DNA of 64,000 nucleotides from JAFDBW01 sp963723355 (GTDB lineage: Bacteria; Desulfobacterota; Desulfuromonadia; Desulfuromonadales; BM103), in contig CAVRQQ010000002.1 in assembly GCA_963723355.1 (NCBI GenBank), forward strand, positions 1 through 64,000. The letters are read 5' to 3'. The position numbers and the translations under genes were made by a program. The notes beneath the pieces are model-generated. The model ran no database searches, was not told the origin of the DNA, and worked only from the letters and a program-made list of their open reading frames with translations. Shown piece by piece: positions 43,081 through 52,371 of the stretch (the stretch's first letter is position 1; every line of letters begins with the position of its first letter).

Positions 43081-43884
43081 ATGAACATCCATCGTCCTAG
43101 AAAACGTTTCGGTCAGAACTTTCTGCGTGATCAGCATGTGCTGGACCGCATCATAACTGCTGCGAAACTGCAGGAGGGTGACCGAATATTGGAGATCGGG
43201 CCGGGAGCCGGGGCCCTGACTAACCGTCTGCTTGAGACCGGCCTGCCGGTCCTGGCGGTTGAGATCGATCGCGACCTCGGGGCCACTTTACAGGAACGCG
43301 CCGATAAAAATCTCGATGTCGTAATCGGCGATATCCTGCGCATCGACTGGGGGGACCTGTTGCGCAACCCTCCCTACAAGCTGATTGCCAATCTGCCATA
43401 CAATATCTCCAGCCAGGTCCTGTTTCGCGTGCTGGAACATCGCCAGTCGTTCCAGCGACTGATCCTGATGTTCCAGAAGGAAGTTGGCGAACGGTTGATT
43501 GCCCAGGAAGGCTCGCGTGAATATGGCATCCTGAGTGTCCTGATGCAGACCTGGTTTCAGATTGACAGGGTCGTCAAGGTGCCGCCGGGTGCTTTTTATC
43601 CGCCGCCCAAGGTCGACTCCGTCGTGCTTTGCCTTGAACCATTAACCGAGTCGCGAATCGAGTTGATCGATGAAGAGCGTTACCGGAAACTGGTCCGTGG
43701 CGCTTTCGCCCAGAGGCGCAAAACCCTGCGCAACAGCCTGTTGGGTTCTGGCTGGGAGCCTGAGCATGTTGACCGTGCCTTTGAAAAGACTCATATTGAC
43801 CCCCGTCGCCGTGGTGAGACGCTGACCCTGGAGGAATTTGGCCGCCTGGCTAATGCTCTGCAGGCAGATGAAACAGGAGCATAG
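43081..43884 (+). CDS. ksgA: 16S rRNA (adenine1518/1519-N6)-dimethyltransferase
   Basis: A 267-residue SAM-dependent methyltransferase. It has RKRFGQNFLRD, ILEIGPGAGALTNRL (SAM loop), NLPYNISSQVLFRVL (catalytic NLPY) and FYPPPKVDSVVL, followed by the C-terminal RRKTLRNSLLG. It dimethylates two adenines in helix 45 of 16S rRNA late in 30S assembly. The heptad tract runs to the base before the ATG, so no Shine-Dalgarno exists. The next gene starts two bases after the stop. Confidence 0.95.
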   Translation: MNIHRPRKRFGQNFLRDQHVLDRIITAAKLQEGDRILEIGPGAGALTNRLLETGLPVLAVEIDRDLGATLQERADKNLDVVIGDILRIDWGDLLRNPPYKLIANLPYNISSQVLFRVLEHRQSFQRLILMFQKEVGERLIAQEGSREYGILSVLMQTWFQIDRVVKVPPGAFYPPPKVDSVVLCLEPLTESRIELIDEERYRKLVRGAFAQRRKTLRNSLLGSGWEPEHVDRAFEKTHIDPRRRGETLTLEEFGRLANALQADETGA

Positions 43885-43885
43885 C

Positions 43886-44764
43886 ATGGCAGAATTGATT
43901 GCGACCGTTAATGGCGCGACCATTGATGACAAAGCCCTCAATGCGGCGATGCAGAGCCTGGCCCAGGAAAATTTTCACGCCACTCTTGACGAGGTGCCGC
44001 CGGACTCCAGAGCTGAATTAAGGTCCATGGCCCTTGAGCGCCTGATTGCCAGGGAATTGATCTTCCAGGCCGCATTGGCGGAAGGTTTTGTCGCCGATGA
44101 TGCGTCTGTTGAGGAGGAAACGGCCAGGATTCTGCGCATGATGGGCAACCCGAAAGATTTCTGGAGCCGCCTGACAGAGCGTGGCCTGGACAAAGCTTCT
44201 TTCCTGCGGATGGTGCGCAAGGATGTCACCGTAGACCAGATGTCGGCTCGAAAACTGGAGGCAGTGGAGGAGCCCGGCGAAGACGAGGTCAGAAGATTCT
44301 TTGCCGACCACCCGGACCAGCTGCGCGACCATGAGCGAGTCCAGGCCAGTCATATTCTGATTCCGGTCGACCCCGATGACCCGGATAAAGCTCTCGAACG
44401 GGCAAGGGCACTCAAGACACGGGCCGAGCAAGAGGACTTTGCCGAAATCGCCCGGCAGCATTCCGCCTGCGTCAGCGCTCCGGGTGGCGGTGAGCTTGGC
44501 CTGATCCGCCGCGAGGATGTTGATCCTGCATTTGCCGATGCGGCATTCAGCCAGGTTGTCGGTGAAGTCGGCAATCCGGTCAAAACACCTTATGGCTACC
44601 ACCTGATCAAGGTAACGGCCCACGAGATCCCGGCGCCGCCAACCCTTGAGGATTCACGGCACAGGATTATCGGTTTTTTGAAAAAAACCAGGGGCGCCCG
44701 TTTGCTGGAAGAGTGGGTCGCCGACCTGCGTCAAGAGGCGGATATCGTCTTGCATGGCAACTGA
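43886..44764 (+). CDS. Parvulin-type peptidyl-prolyl isomerase
   Basis: A 292-residue protein. An N-terminal helical SurA-like segment (ALNAAMQSLAQENFHATLD) is followed by a rotamase domain of about 90 residues: RVQASHILIPVDPDD, DFAEIARQHSACVSAPGGG, ELGLIRREDVDPAFADAAF and TPYGYHLIKV. No signal peptide is present from ATG 43886, so it is likely cytoplasmic, unlike SurA or PrsA. RBS CAGGAG is six bases upstream. An earlier in-frame start (43838) overlaps ksgA and looks unnatural. Client proteins are unknown. Confidence 0.88.
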   Translation: MAELIATVNGATIDDKALNAAMQSLAQENFHATLDEVPPDSRAELRSMALERLIARELIFQAALAEGFVADDASVEEETARILRMMGNPKDFWSRLTERGLDKASFLRMVRKDVTVDQMSARKLEAVEEPGEDEVRRFFADHPDQLRDHERVQASHILIPVDPDDPDKALERARALKTRAEQEDFAEIARQHSACVSAPGGGELGLIRREDVDPAFADAAFSQVVGEVGNPVKTPYGYHLIKVTAHEIPAPPTLEDSRHRIIGFLKKTRGARLLEEWVADLRQEADIVLHGN

Positions 44765-44864
44765 CGGCAATGACTTTTTTCTCACCCTGTCCGGGGTTGC
44801 ATTATAGCGGTCATCACCTAGACTTGTGTCGATAACTACTCCAACCTTCCCAAAGAGGCTACCA

Positions 44865-47800
44865 ATGGACGTCATTATAGAAGAACACGGCAAAACTTTT
44901 ACCAAGGTCCTCCAGGCAAGACTCGCAGAGATCCGACGTCGCCTTGCTAAGATGTCGTCCCGCAAGGATGCAGATTCGATCCTGGCTCTGGCCGAAGCAC
45001 TTCTGGTATACAGCCACTCACAGGTCCTGCTCAAACTGCCTGTCAAAGATTTGCTGGAATGGCTGAGCACCTTTCACGAATTCATTAGCCAACGCGATGA
45101 AGATGTCAAGGTCTGCCGGTTTAACCCCGACAACAGCGGCTCCTCTTTCCTGCTGGTCAATACCCCTGATGTGCCGTACCTGGTCGATTCCCTGAAAAAT
45201 ATTCTGCGCAAGCTGCCATATCGGGCCATGATCATATCCCATCCGATCCTGTCTGTGACGCGTGAGAAAGGTTCGCTGGTCTCGCTTGGCGATAATGCCG
45301 GTGTTGATCTTCAGGAGTCTTTCCTGCTTGTTCAGTTCGAAGGCGTCCGTGACCTCGACACGACTGAAGTAGAGAAGAAAATACACCAGGTTTTCCCGGT
45401 CGTTTTGGCAGCTGGTCGCCAGCGCAGGGTGCTTGAACAAAAACTCAAGGACCTGGTGCAGATTGCCGAGAACCGGGAACAAAAGGATTTTGCCGAATGG
45501 TTGCTCAAAGGCAATTTTATCTGCTTCGGATATGCCGCGATAGAGACTTCGGCGGCCAAAGATAAATCCGATCAAATCAAGATCGTCGAATCGCCTGCAG
45601 GCTGGATGCCGGAATGTCTCCTGGCAAAAGGCAAGAGTGGTAAGGCCCTGCAGATCACCGACGAAACAAGGGCGCTGCTTGCACGCAAAAACCCGTTGGT
45701 TGTTGAAATTCTCGAAATAAAAAGCCCGCTCTACAAGCAGGACAACCTGGTCTACCTCGGTTTCCGTGAATGCTGCAAGGCCGAGAAGCGAATCGAACAC
45801 TTTTTCGTCGGACTTTTCTCACAGAACAGCGTCAATGAGCTGGCGACGAATGTGCCGCCGTTAAGGGATAAACTGCTGACTGCGCTGACCCGCCAGCATG
45901 TCGCGACCGACAGCTACGACTATCGTAAAGTCGTCGAGATATTCAACACCTTCCCGAAGGTGGAGATGTTCTTCCTGACCGATGCGGAACTCGATCGCCT
46001 GGTCCGTTCATTCATCAGCCTGCAGCGCGAACAGTCGGTCAAGCTGGTTGTGACCCGCAGTCTCAGCCTGCGTGGCATCACCCTGCTGGTGATCATGCCC
46101 CGCGACTATTACAGCGGCGACTCCGTGAGACGCATGGAATCGTATCTCGGTCGTTTCCTCACTGCCGAGCATATCTCGTCCCGGGTGATCCATTTCTTTT
46201 CCGATTATGTCAGCCTGCATTTCCACGTCGTCCCGCAGGGAGAGCAGGTCAGGGTCGACATCGAATCGTTGCAGAAGGTCCTGACAGACCTGTCCAGGCC
46301 CTGGGATGAAAAGTTGCGCCTGCTGCTCCAGCGCGGCACGAGAGATGGCGATGGTCTGCGGTTGTGGCAAAAGTACATCAACACCTTCTCAAACGAATAC
46401 AAGGACCTGATCCACCCACGCTTTGCCGTCCGGGATGTGCGGGCCATAGAAAGGGTGGTTGAAACAGGTGAAGACGGATTCGACCTCTGGGGCCCGTTTC
46501 AGGAACGCCATGAGTTCTTCCGCCTGCAGTTCTACAGCCTCAGGGAGAGTTATCTCAATGAACTGATGCCTTTCCTTGAGAACCTCAATCTGGTCGTGGT
46601 TGACGAAGTGGACCTGATCGTTCAGGTCGGGGAGCAGACCGTCTACATCAAGAGTTTCGCGATTCGCAACAACCATCCTCTGGCCTTGCCGCTGTCGTCG
46701 CTGAGGGAAAAGTTTCTTGAAATCCTCATCAGGTTGCGCCAGGGCATGGTGGAAAACGATTATCTCAACGGCCTGCTCGTTCTGACCGGCCTCGACTGGC
46801 AGCAGATCGATGTTTTCAGAGCCTATCGCAGCTACTATTTCCAACTGGGCAACCCGTTCACCAAGCGTCGCGTTGCCTACGCCCTGATCGACAACCCCAG
46901 GGCGGCCTTACTCCTGTACCAATATTTTGAAGCGCGGTTCAAGCCGAACCCGGCCTGGCAGGATCCCATGCAACGTGAAGAGGAAGCGCTGATGCCGGTC
47001 AGGATGGAGCTCTCGAAGGTCCTCGACGAGATTCGCGACATCAACGAAGATCGCATCCTGCGCAGCATGTTCAACCTGATCGATTCCACGGTGCGGACCA
47101 ACTTCTTCCTGCGTCGCGATGACCCCGACTATTTCCTTTCGTTCAAGATCAGCGCCATCGGTATTATCGACATGCCGTTCCCGAGGCCGATGTACGAAAC
47201 CTACGTGCACTCGGCGAGCATGGAAGGGATTCACTTGCGTGGCGGCAAGGTTGCGCGCGGCGGAATCCGCTGGTCGGACCGCCCTGACGATTTCCGCACC
47301 GAGGTCCTTGGCCTGATGAAAACCCAGATGACCAAGAACTCGCTGATCGTCCCGGTCGGTTCAAAGGGCGGCTTCGTGGTCAAGAACCCATTCTCTACCA
47401 GGGAGGAAGGTGCCGAGCTGTCACGGTTGGCCTATATCACGCTTATGCGCGGCCTGCTCGATCTGGTTGATAACCGTGTCGCAGGTCAAATCGAGGGGCC
47501 GAAGGGCGTGGTTGTCTATGATGATTTTGACCCCTACCTGGTCGTTGCCGCCGACAAGGGCACGGCACATCTTCCGGATACTGCCAATGCTGTCAGTCTC
47601 GACTACGGGTTCTGGCTGGGCGATGCCTTTGCCAGCGGCGGCTCGGTCGGTTATGACCATAAGAAACTGGGGATTACGGCGCGCGGGGCATGGGAATGCG
47701 TCAAGCGCCACTTCAGAGAGCTGGGAAAAGACATCCAGAGCGAAAACTTTACCGCAGTCGGTATCGGTGACATGAGTGGTGACGTGTTCGGCAACGGCAT

Positions 47801-49619
47801 GTTGTTATCAAAACACACTCGATTGCTCGCAGCCTTCAATCACATGCATATCTTTATCGATCCGAATCCCGACCCGGCCCGGTCCTGGAGGGAACGCAAG
47901 CGCCTGTTTGATAAGCCTCGTTCAACCTGGGCGGATTACAACGCTGCGCTGATCTCAGAGGGAGGCGGGATCTGGGAGAGGTCTTCGAAGGATATCCCGC
48001 TATCTCCAGCGAAATCCGGAACTGGCTTGGCGTCCGTCACACGACCATGGAAGGGGATGAGCTGGTTCGACGACTGCTGATGGCGGATGTCGAGCTGCTC
48101 TGGAACGGTGGTATCGGTACTTACGTCAGGGCGTCCTCGGAAAAGAACGCCGATGTCGGTGATCGTGCCAATGATAATGTCCGGGTCACTGCCGCGCAGG
48201 TCAAGGCCAAGGTGATCGGTGAGGGTGGCAACCTGGGCCTGACCCAGCTGGCGCGGGTTGAATACGCCATGACAGGAGGGTTGATCAACACCGACGCCAT
48301 CGACAACTCGGCAGGTGTCGACACATCGGACCACGAAGTCAACATGAAGATCTTCTACCAGGGGTTGCGCGAGGCGGGCGTGATCAAAACCGAGCAGACG
48401 CGCAACCGGCAGCTGCAGGAAGTCGCAGATGTGATTTGCGACAAGGTTCTGGCCAACAATTACACGCAGAGCCTTTGCCTGTCGCTCGACCTTCTGCGTT
48501 GCCAGCAGGACAGCGACCCGTTTATTGACCTGGCTGAACGCCTGGTGAATGCCGGCCTGCTTGACCGCCAGGGTGAATTCCTCCCTTCACGCAAGGAGCT
48601 GACTGCCAGGGGGCAGGGGTATGTGCGTCCAGAACTATCGATCCTGCTGGCCTACAGCAAGATGCACCTCTACCAATCCCTGCTTGACAGCGAAGTCCCT
48701 GACCAGGAAGCCGCCCAGGTTTTTCTGAAGCAGTACTTTCCTGAGAAAACCCGCACGCGTTATGCCGCGCAGATCGGCAACCATCCGCTGAAGCGGGAAA
48801 TCATTGCCACCATGATGACCAACCGGATCGTCGACCAGGCCGGATGTGCCTTTTTGAACACCCTGGTGCGTCAGGCCGGGGCAACCATGGTCCAGGGGGT
48901 TGCAGCCTATCTGGTCTTCGATGAAGTTCTTGACGGGGCGGCTATTCGTGGCTCGGATTATGGCTGCAGACAACAAGATGTCCGCCAGTCGCCAGTACGA
49001 ACTGTTGCTCGGCCTGGAGAAGGCCCTGGCCGGGCTGTGTAGCCAGGTCATTGAGCAGGGTCTGCCGATCTCTCTCGACAAGAGCTGTGTCAAAAACTAC
49101 CGCCAGCGCCTGGAGATATTCCGCACCCATCTGGAAGAGCTGCTGCCGACCGATGAATGGCAGCTGTGCAAGGATGCGGCGGACGCTCTGACCGAAGAAG
49201 GTTTCCCTGCAGGGATGGCTCTTGAAATGACCAGCTTCCGTTACCTCGCTGGATTCCTGCCGGCCGTCTATATCGCCGAGAATACCGGTGCCGACCTCTT
49301 GTCTGTGACCACGGCAATGGCTAAAATGCGTCTGCGCCTGAAAACCTCTCAAGTCATGGAAAGCCTCAGGGACTTTTCATCGCATGACAAATGGGACCGT
49401 ATGGCCATTGCCAACCTGCAGAGCGCTTTCGTCCGTCAGGCTGTCAACCTGACCAGAATCGTCGTCACTGAAGGGGTTGACGCAGAGACCTTCCTGTCCG
49501 GAAAGCGCCAGCGCGTCAATTATTATCTCGACCTGTTGGAGAGCCTTAAATCCTCCCCACCAACCAGCACCAGCCCTTACATGGTCCTGCTGCGGGCGCT
49601 GGAGTCGATAGAGGATTAA
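44865..49619 (+). pseudogene. Large NAD-specific glutamate dehydrogenase, two frameshifts
   Basis: A member of the large (about 180 kDa) NAD-GDH family, roughly 1,585 codons in all. The first frame (44865 to about 48008) holds the N-terminal regulatory domains and the catalytic core: GGKVARGGIRWSDRPDDFR, TEVLGLMKTQMTKNSLIVP, VGSKGGFVVKNPF with the catalytic lysine, and AVGIGDMSGDVFGNGML. The second frame (48047 to about 48945) has LLWNGGIGTYVRAS and GEGGNLGLTQLARVEYA. The third (to 49619) begins RIMAADNKMSASRQYEL. One base lost near 48008 and one gained near 48948 would explain the breaks. Neither is in a homopolymer. It deaminates glutamate to 2-oxoglutarate. AAAGAGG precedes the ATG at 44865. 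Confidence 0.88.
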
Positions 49620-49621
49620 AT

Positions 49622-49744
49622 TCGGGACGTGGTACGCGGCACGTGAGATTCGAAAAGGAGAAGCGGTAACAGCTGAAGATGAGGATATAACAGCTTGCGT
49701 TTTGGGTTTCGCTTTCCACGCCCACGTACCGCGACGCGTCTGAT
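49622..49744 (+). repeat. Degenerate 7-nt tracts in inverted orientation
   Basis: Left words GGGACGT, GGTACGC, GGCACGT (49624-49644) and right words CCACGCC, CACGTAC, CGCGACG (49716-49736). The two arms are partly complementary. They flank about 70 bases with no other feature, between the GDH stop and the flavin reductase ribosome site. Confidence 0.55.
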
Positions 49745-49761
49745 TTTTTAAGGAGTATGCA

Positions 49762-50346
49762 TTGAAAAAACGACAACTCGGCCCGTGCGTTACATTCTTT
49801 CCCCAGCCGGCCACTCTGATTTGCACCAGCGATCAGCAGGACAAGATCAACCTGATGATGGCGTCCTGGGTGGGAATTGTCAGCAAGACACCACCGACCA
49901 TAGCCGTGTCGCTGCACCATGGCCGGCAAACCTATGCCAACATCATGGCCGGCAAAGTGTTTTCGGTAAATCTCGTCCCCGCCAGGCTCGCAGTTGCTGC
50001 GGATGCCTGTGGCCTGGTCTCCGGCAGCATGGCAGACAAACATCAGCTGACCGGCCTGGAGGTTGTCCCCGGTACTGTTGAAGGGGTCTTTCTCGTGGCG
50101 GATTCACCGCTGAATGTCGAGTGCCGCTGGCTGCGTGAAGTCGAACTGGGTGATTACCGCCTGGTGATGGGGGAGATCGTCGAGATTCACGCCTGTGAGA
50201 GCGCTTTCGATGACAACGGCCAGGCCGATGTCAGGAAGTTTGATCCGCTGGTCTACCTGGGCGGCCTTCGAGAGTACTGGTCTCTTGGCAGCAAGACAGC
50301 TGATGCCTACAGCGCCGGTTCAGTGCTGTTGAAAAAGCAAGGTTAG
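49762..50346 (+). CDS. Flavin reductase-like, FMN-binding split-barrel protein
   Basis: A 194-residue protein with TTG start and AAGGAG seven bases upstream. It reads FFPQPATLICTSDQQDKIN, LMMASWVGIVSKTPPTIAV and SLHHGRQTYANIMAGKVFS, the pattern of the flavin reductase (FlaRed) family that binds FMN. Later LVMGEIVEIHACES matches the end of the barrel. Members act as flavin reductases or flavin-binding redox proteins of unknown partner. No oxygenase or rubredoxin gene lies beside it. Confidence 0.85.
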   Translation: MKKRQLGPCVTFFPQPATLICTSDQQDKINLMMASWVGIVSKTPPTIAVSLHHGRQTYANIMAGKVFSVNLVPARLAVAADACGLVSGSMADKHQLTGLEVVPGTVEGVFLVADSPLNVECRWLREVELGDYRLVMGEIVEIHACESAFDDNGQADVRKFDPLVYLGGLREYWSLGSKTADAYSAGSVLLKKQG

Positions 50347-50614
50347 TTTTTTAACTCCGGCTGGACTCTGGCGCAAGCCTGTGCTATAGAGTAGAACGCT
50401 TTTTTGGACCTGATGTTTCTGGCCCGGAACATGTGCCGGAGCCGCAACTGAAGCAGGAGTCCCAGACATACCGCCTGGATCCACGTGACCGGGACGGCAG
50501 TAACAGCGAAACAAATGTCCGGTGCTTGGTGCCGCGACTTGTAACTGCCTTCCGTGTCGATTCGGGAGGTTTTTTTGTTGCAAGAATATAAAGTCATATC
50601 AGGAGGTTGGCCCC
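50347..50614 (+). promoter_or_regulatory. Structured leader before panB, weakly cobalamin-riboswitch-like
   Basis: A 268-base gap. CCGGAGCCGCAACTG (about 50440) and AGTCCCAGACATACCGCC (about 50459) resemble, in order, two conserved blocks of cobalamin riboswitches, but the usual AdoCbl core before them is poor. A GC-rich, hairpin-prone stretch follows. Pantothenate genes are not known B12 targets. The AGGAGG ribosome site of panB lies at 50601. I see no tRNA or open frame of note. Confidence 0.25.
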
Positions 50615-51427
50615 TTGAGCGCTAAACCGAAAAAACGCCGGACGATACTGGACCTGCAGGCCATGAAGGTCAGTGGGGAAAAGATCGCGGTCCTGACCGC
50701 CTACGATTATCCGTTTGCGCGGATTATGGACCAGGCCGGTATCGACGTCATCCTGGTCGGCGATTCAGTCGGCTCGGTGGTGGCCGGTTACGAAAACACC
50801 TTGCCGGTGACCATGGAAGAGATGATCTATCATACCAGAGCCGTTGCAAGGGGTGCCTCAAAGTCATTGATCGTGACCGATATGCCCTTTCTCTCTTACC
50901 AGGTCGATCTGGTCGAGGCCCGTCGCAACGCCGGACGCCTGATCAAGGAGGGCGGTGCCCACGCGGTCAAGCTGGAAGGTGGTGTGCAGATTGCGGATAC
51001 GATTCGCGCTATCGTCGCCATGGATGTGCCGGTTGTCGGCCATGTTGGCCTGACCCCGCAATCGGTGCATCGCATGGGTGGCTATCGGGTCCAGGGACGT
51101 GAACAGGCCCGGGCCAGCCAGTTGCTGGCCGATGCCCGATCTGTCGCCGAAGCGGGTGCCTGCGCGGTCGTCCTCGAGGGGATCCCGGCCAAACTCGCAG
51201 CCCAGATCTCTGCCGAACTGACAATTCCGACGATCGGTATCGGTGCCGGAGTGGATTGTGACGGACAGGTGCTGGTGATACATGACATCCTCGGCCTCTG
51301 CGAGAAGTACTCGCCGAAGTTCGTCAAGCGCTACGCCGATGTCTCCGGCACCATCCGCCAGGGCATCGACGACTATATCCGCGAGGTCAAGGAGGGGAGT
51401 TTCCCGGGGCCGGAGCATTCTTTTTAA
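50615..51427 (+). CDS. panB: 3-methyl-2-oxobutanoate hydroxymethyltransferase
   Basis: A 270-residue TIM-barrel enzyme: VLTAYDYPFARIMDQAG, VGDSVGSVVAGYENTLPVT, EEMIYHTRAVARGASKS, GGAHAVKLEGG, VVGHVGLTPQSVHRMGGY and GIGAGVDCDGQVLVIHDIL. It makes ketopantoate from 2-oxoisovalerate and methylene-tetrahydrofolate. I choose TTG 50615, nine bases after AGGAGG; longer in-frame starts up to 50522 add unrelated sequence. It leads the pantothenate cluster panB-panC-PLP decarboxylase. Confidence 0.95.
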   Translation: MSAKPKKRRTILDLQAMKVSGEKIAVLTAYDYPFARIMDQAGIDVILVGDSVGSVVAGYENTLPVTMEEMIYHTRAVARGASKSLIVTDMPFLSYQVDLVEARRNAGRLIKEGGAHAVKLEGGVQIADTIRAIVAMDVPVVGHVGLTPQSVHRMGGYRVQGREQARASQLLADARSVAEAGACAVVLEGIPAKLAAQISAELTIPTIGIGAGVDCDGQVLVIHDILGLCEKYSPKFVKRYADVSGTIRQGIDDYIREVKEGSFPGPEHSF

Positions 51428-51431
51428 AGGC

Positions 51432-51502
51432 GGAGACAAGGGGCTGGAGGCTGGAGACTGGAGCGTTTGACTAGCCCCCAGTCCCCGACAAGCAGTCCCC
51501 GA
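51432..51502 (+). repeat. Paired G-rich and C-rich 7-nt tracts between panB and panC
   Basis: GGGGCTGGAGGCTGGAGACT on the left (about 51443-51464) and CAGTCCCCGA/AGCAGTCCCC words on the right (about 51472-51500). They are partly complementary. The C-rich arm ends ten bases before the panC ATG and takes the place of a ribosome site. Confidence 0.82.
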
Positions 51503-51509
51503 TTTTATT

Positions 51510-52367
51510 ATGCAAACAATCAAAGATATCAAAGAGATGCAGAACCGCTGCCTGGCCGCAAGGTCGGCGGGGCAGACGATTGCATTCGTGCCGACCATGG
51601 GTTATCTGCACGAAGGTCACATGTCCCTTTTGCATGAGGGCCGTAAACGGGGTGACCTGCTGGTCCTGTCGATATTTGTCAACCCGACCCAGTTCGGTCA
51701 GGGAGAGGATCTGGATCGCTATCCGCGGGATTTCGAGCGTGATGAGGCGATGGCCCGGGAATGCGGATGTCGACTTGATATTCTACCCCGCGTACAGACG
51801 TCAATCTATCCGGACGGTTATGCCACTTATGTCGTTGTCGAAGGACCCTTGACGAACACTCTGGAAGGCGCCTGCCGTCCGACCCATTTTCGCGGCGTGA
51901 CAACGGTCGTCACCAAGCTGTTCACCATCGTCATGCCGCATGTTGCGCTGTTCGGCCGCAAGGACTTTCAGCAGCTGGCGGTTATCAGGCGCATGACGGC
52001 CGATCTCAACCTGCCGGTAGAGATCGTCGGTATGCCGATCATCCGTGAAAGCGATGGCCTGGCGATGAGCTCCCGCAACGTATATCTTTCTGCCAGCGAA
52101 CGGCAACAGTCACTGTCTCTGATCGACTCCTTGAATATGGCGGCGTCCGTGGTCAGGGCCGGTGAGCGGGCGGCTTCAGCTGTTTTGGCGAAAACGGTCG
52201 AGCGCCTGGAATCGGAGCCGGACCTGGAAGTCGATTATGTGAAAATCTGTAATGCCGAGACGCTTGAAGATGTTGATGAGATCGACCAGGAGTCGGTGAT
52301 GCTTCTGGCCGTAAAGGTCGGTAAAACCAGGTTGATAGATAACGGTCTCCTGATGGAGCAAGCGTAA
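51510..52367 (+). CDS. panC: Pantothenate synthetase
   Basis: A 285-residue ligase with FVPTMGYLHEGHMSLLHEG (HIGH-like), VLSIFVNPTQFGQGEDL, EGACRPTHFRGVTTVVTKL, VALFGRKDFQQLAVIRRM and IRESDGLAMSSRNVYLS (KMSKS-like). It joins pantoate and beta-alanine with ATP. The gene is intact. It starts behind a C-rich tract with no Shine-Dalgarno. The next gene, a PLP decarboxylase that could supply beta-alanine, starts five bases after its stop. Confidence 0.95.
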   Translation: MQTIKDIKEMQNRCLAARSAGQTIAFVPTMGYLHEGHMSLLHEGRKRGDLLVLSIFVNPTQFGQGEDLDRYPRDFERDEAMARECGCRLDILPRVQTSIYPDGYATYVVVEGPLTNTLEGACRPTHFRGVTTVVTKLFTIVMPHVALFGRKDFQQLAVIRRMTADLNLPVEIVGMPIIRESDGLAMSSRNVYLSASERQQSLSLIDSLNMAASVVRAGERAASAVLAKTVERLESEPDLEVDYVKICNAETLEDVDEIDQESVMLLAVKVGKTRLIDNGLLMEQA

Positions 52368-52371
52368 CGTC

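Noticed and set aside
50400..50600. tRNA gene near GTCGATTCGGGAGG
   Set aside because: No acceptor stem or complete T-arm can be formed with a CCA end.
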